The position numbers and the translations under genes were made by a program. From Phanerochaete sordida (lineage: Eukaryota; Basidiomycota; Agaricomycetes; Polyporales; Phanerochaetaceae): DNA of 64,000 nt. Positions 1 to 11,362 of the stretch are shown piece after piece. Every line of letters begins with the position of its first letter. Position 1 is the first letter of the stretch. Below the pieces are notes generated by a model, which was given only the letters and a program-made list of their open reading frames with translations, searched no databases and was not told the DNA's origin. Location: the NCBI GenBank assembly GCA_019973155.2, contig BPQB01000024.1, forward strand, positions 372,001 through 436,000. Reading direction: 5' to 3'.

Positions 1-181
1 CCTGCCGCATCATCCTTGCCATCTAACGCACACAGCCCTACGCAGCCATATACTGCCTGCCAGCAAACTCTTCATCGCCGCGTACGTGGGATTCGTCCTC
101 ACCTTGCCAGCACTCGCGACAACCTCCAGAGTATATTCACGGACCGTCTCCCATCCACAAGGAAGAGGCCAGGTCCACACC

Positions 182-1692
182 ATGCACTCGGAAAGCGACA
201 GCAACTCTGGCACCACATGGGCACCGCGTCCCCCTCCGGCGGAAATATTGGAGCGCCTAGAGGAGTACTTCCCAGAGGACGACGTTGACGAGCCCGTCAT
301 GGATGCGCCATCTGGTGACCCCTCGCCAGCAGAGACCACGGCAGATGACACACCAAAGCCGGCGGCGGAGGAGCATGCACCTCGCAAGAAGTCGATCCGC
401 GTCGTTGCCGCAGAACGCCATCGTACCAATCCCGACAGCGGTGCTGGCCTCGCTGCGCTGCGAAAACGTAACACGAAGCTCTGGGTCGACCGGCTCGAAG
501 CGGCGCCGACTTACTCTCAAGCTGGTCTGGAGCGGCCGCTTCCTAGTACCAGTGCCGCTTCGCCTGCTATCGCAAGGCGTAAGTTGTTTTATGTCTGTTT
601 GATGATGTCGTGATCTGATATGAACCTAGCCGTATTTCGCTGGGTTCGTGGCGAGCTTATTGGCAGGGGCTCCTACGGCAAGGTGTATCTGGGCCTCAAC
701 GCTAACACTGGTGAGATGATGGCCGTCAAGCAGGTCGAGATGCCGCAGACTTCAGATGATAAGAACGACCCCCGCACGATCACCATCGTCGAGACGTTGA
801 AACACGAGTCAGAGACGTTGAAGGATCTTGATCATCCAAACATCGTCCAGTATCTTGGTTTCGAGGAAACGCCACAATTCATGAGCATGTAAGAGATCCA
901 CTCATCGTCCTTTTCTCAGGGCTAATTGTGATTATTCCTAGCTTCCTGGAATATGTACCAGGTGGCTCGATTGCGAGCTGCCTACGGAAACACGGCAGGT
1001 TCGACGAAGATGTGACTATGTCTTTCACCAGTCAAATCTTAAGCGGCCTTGAGTATCTACACTCCCAGGGTATTTTGCACCGAGTATATTCTGTTTCAAG
1101 TGTGCCGGTGACATGGCTGACCCGGCCTGCAGAACTTGAAAGGGGAGAATATCCTCTTGGAGACGAGTGGGACCTGCAGGATATCTGATTTCGCAATCGC
1201 GCAGCGTACGGACGACATCGACAGTGCGGATGCTCACGCAACCATGCAAGGCACTGTGTTTTGGATGGCTCCCGAAGTCATCGACGCCAAGAAAGGATAC
1301 AATGCCAAAATTGACATCTGGAGTGTTGGCTGCGTGGTCTCCGAGATGTGGACCGGGCAGCGTCCGTGGAGTGGAATGGAAGCGATGGCTGTTCTCCTTC
1401 ATGTGAGTTTTTTATAACGTTGCTCGGCGATTGCTTTATGTTGCTAATTATGCTCCAGGTGTATAAGACCAAGCAGGGACCTCCTATTCCCGATGACATC
1501 AACCTATCTCCGCTTGCGAAAGACTTCCGCCAGAAATGCTTCGCCATGTCAGCCGTATCTGCAGTCTGACACGATTATCTTACTGACATTCCCGCTCTCA
1601 GCCAACCTGACGAACGCCCGACCGCTGCGAAATTGCGACTTCATCCATACCTCGAGCTTCCGCCGGATTGGGAATTCACTGGATTCAAGTAG
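182..1692 (+). CDS. Bck1-like MAPKKK C-terminal copy, predicted pseudokinase
   Basis: Six exons (182-578, 630-888, 942-1083, 1133-1402, 1459-1547, 1602-1692) give 415 residues. The N-terminal part has the linker that precedes the kinase domain in Bck1 ([16 protein letters not shown]). The kinase domain starts at [13 protein letters not shown], has AVKQVE with the ATP-anchoring Lys, and ends in the Bck1-like [13 protein letters not shown]. Bck1 is the MAPKKK of the cell-wall-integrity pathway and is normally well over 1,000 residues, so this is only its C-terminal part. Two catalytic positions are changed: the HRD loop reads HR|N across the intron at 1084-1132, and DFG reads DFA (about 1187-1195). 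Phosphotransfer is therefore probably lost, while the fold and glycine loop look intact. The reading frame is open upstream to position 86, so the true start could differ. A decayed copy lies at 8484-9628. Confidence 0.8.
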
Positions 1693-2563
1693 AGACGTTT
1701 CACACTCCCTTTATCTGACAGCGCTACATGGGGTCTAGATCTCTATATCGTCTTATTTATACCAATTCTACATTGCATGCTAACAGCGTAGATGTCGCAC
1801 ACTGGTCCAGACCTTCTTTTCGGCTTACTTGTACTGCTGAATTTTGCACGAAAGGGGCGCCTTCTGACTTATACGTGCGCGTCTGGTAGCAACAAATGCG
1901 AAGGGTATGCTCAGCTCTCCCGCAAGTCCTTAGCTGGACCACTCACATATGCATCGCCCCAGTTCGACTTCGCTGTGGGCATGTATATCTCGCGCAGCCT
2001 CCGCTGTACGCCCAGCATCTGGGCATCGTGGCACATCCAGGTCTTTGCGGCTTTCGATATCTCCGAGCCTGTGCTTGTCCCGGGCGACGCAGTGATTTAC
2101 CTACGCTTCACGGGCGAGTCCTTCGCGTTCTTCCTCCTGCTGGCAGCTACGATCACGCTCGAGACCCTCGTCGTCGATATTTCGCGAGATCTGGGGTGAA
2201 ACGATGGGCGTGGACGAGAGTGCCGGGATTTTCGTGGTGTACAGCGGCGTGGATGACGTGTAGTGTCGCGTGGTTCGCGGTGGTGAGACTGTCGCCCTGT
2301 AGCTGTGAAACGACGGAGACTTGCTATGTTCTTCGCTTCGGCCCAAGTGCACAGTAGCAGTTCAATGTAAAATATACATTCTTACCACCGCCCTACGTGC
2401 GCGCGGTAGTATCGTGAGCCTGAGAAACCTCATGGCCATGGCGCTTACTACTAATGGCATCTCTTCATCGATGCATGTGCAAAGGACGCTTCTTGACCTC
2501 GAACCACTCTGCCGCGTCATTCAACTTGCCAGCACACACAACCATATCCCCTTGCCCGTCATC
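1693..2563. other. Intergenic stretch, no supported gene
   Basis: Open frames occur on both strands between about 1790 and 2360, but none shows a recognisable domain, conserved splice pattern or clear start context. I see no tRNA, repeat or terminator signature. A diverged gene remnant cannot be excluded. Confidence 0.4.
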
Positions 2564-5500
2564 ATGTTCAACCGGCGCGGCCTGCGAAGCGCTATAGAGG
2601 AGATCTATGCTCAGAGCCTTGGCGTTCTTGGTTTCGGTCACCCTGTATGGATCCCTGAGCCCCACGACTCCGGCGAGCCTCACATCGGAGACGTCGGCTA
2701 TATGCTCAAGGGCAGATTTATCCGACTTTTCAATCTGGACACCTCATCACCTAGCAAAAAAGTAACCTTTTGGAAACCGCCTTTCGTGATCACAGAGCCA
2801 TTGTCTGCCCGAGCGCTGGCCATCAATCGTACCCCCGATTACCTCCCTCCCAGCGACTACTGTAGCCGTGGTGTCTACGCCTGCAGTGCCCGAGCTCAAG
2901 TGGATGTGTTAGTGTACCCAGTTGACTTGACCTGTCTTCGCCAGAACTAACATTTGGCAGGGCTGGAGCTGCGCCCGTGGGTGCAGGCGCCACTGTCGAA
3001 TACACGTGCGAACAGACTAACGGTGCAGCCATGAGGCTGAAGAGCTGGGCTCATGCCGAGGATACCTTTCCCAACACAGACCTAGAGAGCTACGTCCTTC
3101 GCTTCTACGATGATTGGCATGCATACGCCACAGGAACGCTGCGCCATACAATCGCCTATGGCGATCTCGTGCTCGTGACAGGATGGGTGAAGACTACGCC
3201 AGACTGGCAGCTGATTGCTTGGGGTAACAACAGCTCGACACTTGGTGCTGCCTTGCAAGCTCAGTATGCAGGTACCGCAAGTGTCGGGGTCAGCGCGTCG
3301 AGGACTCGCTCCGTGACAAGCGCGCCGATCCGAAGAGAAGGGCGTGGGTACTCTACGCCCACGCTGCCGCTCATTGTCGGGGCCGCTGGAAATGAACCAA
3401 ATCAGTGTCTTTTCATCAAGCGTATGAAGGTGGAGAAGCGGGTCATAGGTTCCAAAAAACTCGTTGCCAGTGCAGGTCATCATCAGCTTCCAGGACCAGG
3501 CCATGATGGATCCGGAGAGGGGACTAGCGTACCAGAGCAGTATCTTCTCTCTGAGTCAGAAATATCGGTTGATGTCCTCAAGGTACGCACGTCCTTACAA
3601 GTTCTGTGCAATCTGTGGAGTCATCATATTTTAGAGCAGCACTCGGACTCCTGACACTTTGGATATCCTGATCAACTATATATTCAAGGTATGTGTATGA
3701 TCCCCATTGGCTGGTGTGCCTCCTGCTGACTTTTGCTTTCCAGATCTCGAATGCTCAAACTGTTATTGCAAGCGACAATCAAGTTGTACACCTCCTCGTG
3801 CGTATCTCAGCTTCTTGAGTGCAAACTGCGATAAACTAATCTCAGTCAAGAATGGCAATCACGTCGTCGACTCGGACTTTTCAAGCTACCTACATCAAGT
3901 GCGACCATTAGTTAATGTTGATTCAAATGGCTGTCAGTGCATCGGCTCTCGTTTCATTTTTGTGCTCACGGTCTTTCATATAGATGGATCGCTGTCCGTG
4001 GAGGGTGTTATTCGATATCAGCAAGAGATCATATTCACCCATCCCCCTACACCGTCTCATCCTCCGATCATTCCATCAGGCACATCTCTGAAAGGCAAAG
4101 AACTCTACAGCGGTGGAGAGGGTGGCAATAATTTGTCAACAGCCGACTTGCCAGGCTCTTTGCCAGCTGCGCTGCAAACTTCCTATGGCCATACCGGCGA
4201 CTACCCTCGCCTTGTCGAGGCCATAGACCACGGCCGTGCCGCCCTTTCGCTCTTCGACCCCCTTCGTCATGATCGCCCTGCAGGCCTTAATGATATCGCT
4301 AAAATATTCTCCAGTCGCTTCAACTCCATGGGTCAAACGCCCGATCTTCCAGCTCAAGACGATGCTCCACCTCCTCTGCCGCCATCCAAAGCCGAGCAAG
4401 AATGGAAGCGTCAAAAAACTGACGAGGAGGCGGAAAATGAGAGTATCGACGCTATCATGGAGATGACAGGCCTCGAGGAGGTAAAGGCGCAAGTACTGCG
4501 CATCAAAGCCAAGATAGACACCGCGGAACGGCAGGGAGTGTCGATGAGCGACGAACAATTTAACATTGTGTTACGTGGTAACCCTGGTACCGGTGTGTAA
4601 ATCGGCTTATCATGTACTGTGCTGTACTGACACCTGCGCAGGCAAAACGACTATTGCCCGGTATTACGCGCAATTCCTTGCTTCAGTTGGCATACTGTCA
4701 GAAGATACCTTCCTCGAAACCACTGGCTCTCGCCTTGCGAACGATGGAGTCCGCGGCATCAAGGACCACCTGGAAGAAATGCTCGCAGATGACGGCGGAA
4801 CAGTCTTCATCGACGAAGCCTACCAGCTCACAAACGGGCACAGCGCCGGCGGACGCCAGGTCCTCGACTTCCTCCTCGCTGAGATGGAGAACCACATCGG
4901 CAAACTCGTCTTCATCTTCGCTGGCTACAACAAGCAGATGGAGACGTTCTTCGAGCACAACCCAGGTCTCGCCAGCCGCGTACCGTACTCCTTGCAGTTC
5001 GCCGACTACACCGATGCCGAGCTCCTGCACATGCTCGCGAAGCTCATCGCAAAGCGGTACAACGGGAAAATGGTGTTCGAGGGCGGCACGTACGGCTTGT
5101 ACATGCGCATCGCCGTGAGGCGTTTAGGCCGCGGGCGGGGCACAGAGGGCTTCGGAAACGCGCGCGCGCTGCGCACCGTGTTCGCGAAGATGTGCGAGAG
5201 GCAGGCCATGCGCCTGGCCGAGATGCGCAAGACGGGCGTAAAGCCTAACGACATCCTGTTCACGAAGGAAGACATCATCGGGCCCGACCCCTCGGAAGCG
5301 CTCCCGCAGAACGCATCGTGGAAGAAGCTGCATCAGCTAGTGGGACTTTCCAAGGTTAAGAAGAATATCCAGAACCTCTTCGAGCTGATCGCCGAGAACT
5401 ACAAGCGCGAGCTGGCGGAGAAGAAGCCGATACAAATGTCGCTCAACCGCGTATTTCTTGGAAATCCCGGTACAGGCAAGACGACCGTAGCGAAGCTCTA

Positions 5501-7582
5501 CGGCCAGATTCTCGCGGATATCGGGTTGCTCAGTAACGGAGAAGGTAAAAATGTGCACATATCCCTGCTTTAGATGCTGATACTTCCTGTAGTCGTCCTC
5601 AAGAACCGTGCAGACTTCATCGGAAGCGCTCTCGGAGAGTCGGAGAAGAACACAAAGGCCATTCTTGCGGCGACTGTCGGCAAGGTTCTTGTAATCGACG
5701 AGGTAACTGTGTATGACTGATAAATTCAAATGTTATGTTTTCTGACGAGCTCGTAGGCATACTCGTTGTACGGCAATAGTGCAGGAGATGGCTCAAGACC
5801 GAGCGATGACTATAGGACGTCCGTCATCGATGTCCTTGGTGCCCAAATCCAGGGCGTCCCCGGTGAAGATAGATGTGTTCTCATGTGCGGGTATGAAGCG
5901 CAGATGCGTACTATGCTCCAGGTAATTTCGTCTGTCTTGGTAGCGTCACTCACACTGATCATCAAATAGAATGTGAACCCAGGCCTCTCCGGTCAATTTG
6001 CTATCGAAGACGCCTTTCGCTTCGAGGATTATACCGATCCCGAACTACTTCAAATTATGGAACGCAAGTTGCAAGAGCAGGATCTCGATGCATCTGCCGA
6101 CGCAAAAAAGGTTGCTCTCGACATGCTCGGTCGCGCCCGCAATCGACCGAATTTTGGAAATGGACGCGAAGTGGAGAACATCCTCGGCAAAGCAAAGAAG
6201 AACTATCGCTCTCGTGTTTCAACCTTTCTCGCTTCACAGCGGCCGTTCGACGTCGTCTTCGAGTCGGCCGACTTCGATCCCAACTTCGACCGAGCGGACA
6301 GCTCGGACGCAAGCCTACAGAGGCTCTTCAACGACATGGTAGGCGTTAAGACGATCGTGGAGAAGCTGCGTGAATATCAGGCCATTGCACGTGTCGCCAA
6401 GCAGCGCGGGCAGGACCCGCGCCAACTTGTCCCTACCAACTTCGTCTTCAAGGGGCCTCCTGGTAAGTCGCGAGAGCCTCAGATGAAGTCATTATGTACT
6501 GACGCAGACTAGGGTCTGGCAAAACAACCGTTGCCCGCCGTATGGGCCAGGTGTATTACGACATGGGCTTCCTGTCATCCGCAGAACTTATCGAGTGCTC
6601 CGTGTCCGACTTAGCCGCTCAGTACGTAGGCCATACTGGCCCGAAGGCGAAACAAGTCTTCCAACGCGCGCTCGGCAAGGTGCTATTGATCGACGACGCG
6701 CACCGCTTCACCGACGGCGCGTACTGCCAAGAAGCGATGAACGAGCTGATCAGTTTTCTGGGACAAAGCACGCACCTCGTTGTCATCCTCGCCGGCGACG
6801 GAAAGAAGATGGACGCTCTACTTTCCGCGAACTCCACTCTCGCGAACCGCTTTCAGGATACCATCCACTTCCCTGCCTTTTCGCTAGAGCAGTGCCTCGA
6901 AATTATACGGAACGACCTTACGAAGAATAATATCGAATGCGCAGCGCTCGATGCGACGGGGTCGGACGAATACCAGCACATGGCATCCCAAATAGCGCAG
7001 CTTTCCGCCCAACCGTCGTGGAGCAACGGACACGATCTGAAAGCTCTATCTCAGAAGCTGATTCGCTTCACCTTCAAGCAAGCTGCAGGCGTCAAGGGAG
7101 AAGGCGACAACCTCTGGCTGTCCGGTGCGGGCGCCGCCTCCTGCATCGCCGACGTAGTCTCAGAGAGCGCCCCACGCCCGCCGAGCCCGCCTTCGACTTC
7201 GACTTTGACTAGGCGCAGAGGCCACTTTTCCGTGCGTGCGTTCGAGATGGAGGTCGGGGTCGGTGGTAGCAGTCCCTCCAGTCCATCTCCCGTCCCAGCT
7301 CCGCAGCCAGAGACCTACCAAGCGCAAGCCGAGGCGTCTTTCGAGGCAAGTGCTACATGGCACCAAGAGCAGCAACGCAAGCGCTCCCGATCCATGGCTA
7401 TGGAAGATGAACAGTCTCATCAAGAGACAGGATTGCAAGATACGGCAAAGGAGCAGAGAGCGCAGAAGAAACTTAAAGAGATGGCGCTCTGCCCGCAAGG
7501 GTTCGAATGGACAAAGGAAGATGGAGGATACCGGTGCAAGGGTGGTAGCCACTTCGTAAGCAACGCTCGGCTGGGAATGTAG
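2564..7582 (+). CDS. Triple AAA (CbxX/CfqX-type) ATPase with agaricomycete N-terminal domain
   Basis: Eleven exons (2564-2907, 2961-3582, 3635-3688, 3744-3801, 3846-3932, 3984-4592, 4642-5544, 5593-5702, 5757-5921, 5970-6462, 6513-7582) keep phase throughout and give 1,504 residues. Residues 1 to about 395 resemble an uncharacterised agaricomycete domain (GHPVWIPEP, IGDVGYM, IASDNQ, VNVDSNGYGSLS). A single TPR-like segment follows (DYPRLVEAIDHGRAALSLF). Three CbxX-type modules then have Walker A GNPGTGKTT, GNPGTGKTT and GPPGSGKTT, and Walker B VFIDEAY, VLVIDEAY and LLIDDAHR. The third has DD instead of DE, which may weaken hydrolysis. The tail (CPQGFEW, GGSHFVS) is typical of fungal triple-AAA proteins. 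Their function is not established; bacterial CbxX remodels Rubisco. No promoter-sized gap separates the N-terminal domain from the AAA part, so I favour one fused gene, but two adjacent genes remain possible. Confidence 0.75.
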
Positions 7583-8090
7583 CCTTGCATGGATTTTGTC
7601 TGTATCTCATCAGGTTATGTACACGCATTGCATTTGTAGAAGGATCCGATAGCTAGCCCCACTATGTATGCTATTTCTTCTTTTTACCACATTTTCTCGA
7701 GTATCATCGAGGTACACTTTTTATGAGGTGATACAGCACAGGCTCATTGCAGAATTGATGCGCCACATAAGCAAAATGAATATTGTGCACCAAAAACAAG
7801 AAATCCCTTCGCTCCGCTCCGGGGAGGAGGCTAGTTTACAACGAAACGCCTTTGCTTCGCTCCGACTGGAAATTCGAATGCACGCTCTAAATCAAACGGC
7901 ACCCGCAGCGCAAAAGTCGCACGACGATATTGTTAGACACAGTCTGACCTAGATACCGCTAAGAGCGTATGATACTGCTAATTCTTCGTCTACTCGGAAC
8001 ACTGTGACATTCCTGTCCTGATTCGATCTCATTACGCTGTCTGCAGCGAATTACTGCTCAGTGAGATCGCCAAACATGCCGCGGTAAACC
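7583..8090. other. Intergenic, 3' flank of the AAA gene
   Basis: Moderately AT-richer DNA with only short frames that lack domain signatures. I see no structural RNA or repeat here. Confidence 0.4.
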
Positions 8091-8095
8091 GCGCA
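8091..8095. repeat. Left target-site duplication (GCGCA) of the 285-bp element
   Basis: GCGCA directly abuts the left inverted repeat and is repeated at 8381-8385 directly after the right inverted repeat. Confidence 0.65.
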
Positions 8096-8380
8096 ATACT
8101 GTAGAATTACGACCAAATCGGACTATGGTATGACAGTGACAGGTACGCACCGAACCGGATGACCGGACGACCACCGGGTGACCTATGACATCCGGTAGCC
8201 ATCCGGATGACAGGCAGCAGGCGCCGCAGGCCCGAAAAAATATCGGTATTTATTCGTATTTTATCCTACATGTCATGACCGGATGAGCTCTCGATGACAC
8301 CTTCGGACAAGCGCAACATACCGGACCGGATGGAGGTCCTATGACCGATGACATCCGATTTGGTCGTAATTTTACAGTAT
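8096..8380. mobile_element. 285-bp MITE-like inverted-repeat element
   Basis: The outer 27 bases at 8096-8122 and 8354-8380 are inverted copies with one mismatch; they begin ATACTGTA and end AAATCGGA when read inward. The element is flanked by the direct repeat GCGCA at 8091-8095 and 8381-8385, consistent with a 5-bp target-site duplication. The interior is rich in CCGGATGA-like words in both orientations and has no open frame of note. This is the expected form of a non-autonomous DNA transposon. I see no second copy in the window, so the superfamily is unknown. Confidence 0.8.
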
Positions 8381-8483
8381 GCGCATGCAATATGTACCCT
8401 GACAGGTATCACATATATGCTCCGGTAGACCTTACCTAAGCATACCTGAGCATCCATGGGACGCCTTTGTTGCTGATGCGGCT

Positions 8484-9628
8484 CGAGACGGCGCCGACTC
8501 ACTCTCAAGCTAGCCTGGAGCGTCCACTCTCTTCTACCAGTGACGCTTCTCCTGCTACCGCGATGTGTAAGTCCTCTTATGCCTGTTTGATGCTGTCGCG
8601 ATTTGATACGAACATAGCCACATTTCGCTGGGTCCGTGGCGAGCTCATCGGCAGGGGTTCCTATGGCAAGGTGTACCTGGACCTGAACGTCAATACTGGT
8701 GAGATGATGGCCGTCAAGCAGGTCGAGATGCCGCAGACTGCAGACGATAAGAATGACCCCCGCACGATCATCCGAACATCGTCCAGTACCTTGGTTTCGA
8801 GGAGACGCCAAGTTTCATGAGCATGTAGGTGATCTGTCCATCGTGCTGTTCTCAGGGCTGATTGTGATTATTCCTAGCTTCCTGGAATATGTACCAGGTG
8901 GCTCGATTGCGAGCTGCCTACGGAAACACGGCAGGTTCGACGAAGATGTGACTAGGTCTTTCACCAGTCAAATTCTAAGCGGCCTTGCGTATCTACACTC
9001 CCAGGGCGTTTTGCACGGAGTATGTTTTCTTTCAAGTGTGCTGGTGGCATGGCTGACCCGGCCTGCAGAACTTGAAAGGGGAGAATATTCTCCTGGAGAC
9101 GACTGGCACCTGCAAGATATCGGATTTCGCAATCGCACAGCGTACGGACGACATCGACAGTGCGGATGCTCATTCATCCATGCAAGGCACTGTGTTCTGG
9201 ATGGCTCCCGAAGTCATCGACGCCAAGAAAGGATACAATGCCAAAATTGACACCTGGAGTGTTGGCTGCGTGGTATCCGAGATGTGGACCGGGCAGCGTC
9301 CGTGGAGTGGGATGGAAGCGATGGCTGTTCTCCTTCAAGTGGGTTTCGTAGAACATTGCTCGGTGACTGCTTTACGCTGCTAATTATGTTCCAGGTGTAT
9401 AAGACCAAGCAGGGACCTCCTATTCCCGATGACATCAACCTATCTCCGCTTGCGAAAGACTTCCGCCAGAAATGTTTCGCAACGTGAGCCGCATCTGCAG
9501 TCTGACGCATTCGTGTTACTGACGCTCCCGCTCTCAGCCAACCTGACGAACGCCCGCCTGCTGCAGGATTGCGACTTCATCCATACCTTGAGCTTCCGCC
9601 GGATTGGTATTTCACTGGCTTCAACTAG
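8484..9628 (+). pseudogene. Second Bck1-like kinase copy, broken
   Basis: This stretch is nearly the same sequence as the kinase gene at 182-1692. It starts inside the equivalent of exon 1 (CGGCTCGAG at 8484) and ends at the matching stop (9626-9628). It has lost the N-terminal linker. A 52-base deletion after position 8770, relative to positions 783-834 of the first copy, removes the alpha-C helix region and shifts the frame. Both deletion ends carry GATCA, which suggests deletion between short direct repeats. The catalytic loop is further changed (HG|N instead of HRD) and DFG is again DFA, so the DFA change probably predates the duplication. Exon-intron borders are otherwise conserved. It cannot encode an intact kinase domain. 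Confidence 0.85.
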
Positions 9629-9787
9629 AGCTCACGGAGCGATCACATTTGTTCCTTCAGTGATATTTATTAAACTTAGCATGACTAGCGTGCTGTAAGT
9701 ACTGGAAGCCAAGCGACCACAGCCCAGTCAGAAAAGCCCCGAGACACGCCTGTCACAGTTGTGAGTTCCATATGTCCAAACTCAGGT

Positions 9788-10628
9788 TTAGACGGCCGAG
9801 CCAGCAGCAAATTTCTGCAAACCGCGCGCAGCGCCTGTGAGCGACGGAACGTTTTGCACGGAGGAGAGAGCACTCACGACCTGGACCCAGTTGCCGAGGT
9901 AGTTGTTCTCCGAGTAAAACGTGGCGAAGTCGCCCGTGGCCTCGATGGCGCCCTGGGAGGGCAGCACGGCGATGTCGAGCTGCGCGGTCGCTGTCATATC
10001 ACGTCTATCAGCGGCGTGCACATCAGGTAGTCAAATGGGCACCTACAACCGTCGGGGTTGACCCAGGTGGCTGTTGTGCATGATCAACGTCAGGATTGAG
10101 GCTGCGCAGGATGAGGTGCAGAACTCACGGATCAGGTACTGGTGAGCCTGGCCCGCGCTATCGCTGCCGCTCTGAACGGTCTAGACGGAGCCCTCGTACT
10201 GTTCAGCAGTCAGCGTTCCGTCGCATGTCAGCGGGTCAGAAATGAAGACTCACGAAGGAGCCATCGAAGGAGCCTACGGAGGTCGGGTTCGGCGCCATGC
10301 CAGCAGGGCTGGCGTACGTAGGCGCGAAGACGGCCGAGCTGTAAAATGGGCTGTCAGCGCAGAGAACACCATATATCACTGTGCCGTACTTCGCGTTTCC
10401 GCTTCCCATCGTGCTGCTCCACTGGTTGGCGACGATGCCGATGGCGTTACTGTCGGTACCGGGGACGGTGCGTGCATTCTGTTGCCAGTGATCAATCCTC
10501 GACGCGTCGGACACAGTCGCAGGCCACCTACTTGAGCACCCATGACGACCGTACCGGAGCCAGGCTGGCCGCAGAAGAAGACATGGTTGAGCGCATCGTT
10601 GGGGTTGTAGGTAATCCATCCGTAGACC
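9788..10628 (-). pseudogene. Dead copy of the three-member secreted-protein family (copy A)
   Basis: On the minus strand the exons match copy C at 18206-19316: YGWITYNPNDALNHVFFCG, NARTVPGTDSNAIG, SAVFAPTYASPAGMAPN, TWVNPDG, TAQLDIAVLPSQGAIEATG and the last exon KFAAGSAV followed by a stop at 9788-9790. In the exon that reads EGSVWTVQ in copy C, the Trp codon is TAG here (complement of 10181-10183). The first exon with signal peptide is not recognisable, and the acceptor before YGWITYN is no longer a clean CAG. Both defects point to a pseudogene. An open frame continues upstream to about 10921 and contains a hydrophobic run, so a chimeric product starting there is conceivable, though it would still meet the stop. 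Confidence 0.75.
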
Positions 10629-11362
10629 AGGATGCTCACCCTGCCAACCGAACGCCTCTGCGCAGACATCCCCGACGCCATACCTGCGAGCTCGGAATTC
10701 CTGCGATGCCCAGTGCACTGACACGCAAATACCGACGCACCCCAGCCAAGCGACGCCGCACCGCAGGAGCGGCTCCGAACCGCACGGCACTGGCCTACCA
10801 CCACCAGGGCCGCGGCAAACAAGACGAACCGGAGATCAGATTTTGTCGCTTGCTGGACGTGTAGCACCGGCTGTGCCTGGTGCTGCCTGTACATCGGGAT
10901 CCGCAGAGGTGGCAGTGCCACGACAGCTCGTGTAAAGGCGGGGCATCACCAGACGCGACGCCACGCGGATCGGACAAGGCGAGAGTGCGCGCCTCGTCGC
11001 TTGCGCTGGCGCCGGACTGCATGACCACCGACGTCAGGCCAAAACGGATTCTTGGCGAAGGATAATGAGTTTTTTTGTGACGGTGACGCCGGCTCCGACG
11101 TACCATGCTCTGCATCCACGGCCACCAGCGGCCGTCGAGGAACATTCGCTAGATCGATGAGTAGATTCTGGCTGTTAGCCTGTTGGACTCTTTGAACGCA
11201 TTTTCCGGCACTTCCGATAGTCATCGGTGCGGCGTCGGGTGTACTGCCGTGTAAGCTGAGGATCACAAGGACCAGGTACAGGCAGCGCAAAGGGAGAAAA
11301 AGATGATCACGTATGCAGGACTTTCCATTTCCTGAGCAATAATCGTACATATCCGGGGCCCT
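10629..11362. other. Intergenic, no supported gene
   Basis: The stretch lies between the dead secreted-protein copy and the 3' end of the cullin gene. Open frames on the minus strand have no family signature. Degraded first-exon sequence of copy A may lie at 10629-10760. Confidence 0.35.

Noticed and set aside
1792..2357. Overlapping frames on both strands after the kinase gene
   Set aside because: A hydrophobic-looking plus frame and a Ser/Thr-rich minus frame overlap; neither has a partner exon or family signature.
10376..10921. Single frame joining a hydrophobic N terminus to the copy A block YGWITYN
   Set aside because: The usual first exon is absent, and downstream exons contain an in-frame stop, so I treat the locus as a pseudogene.
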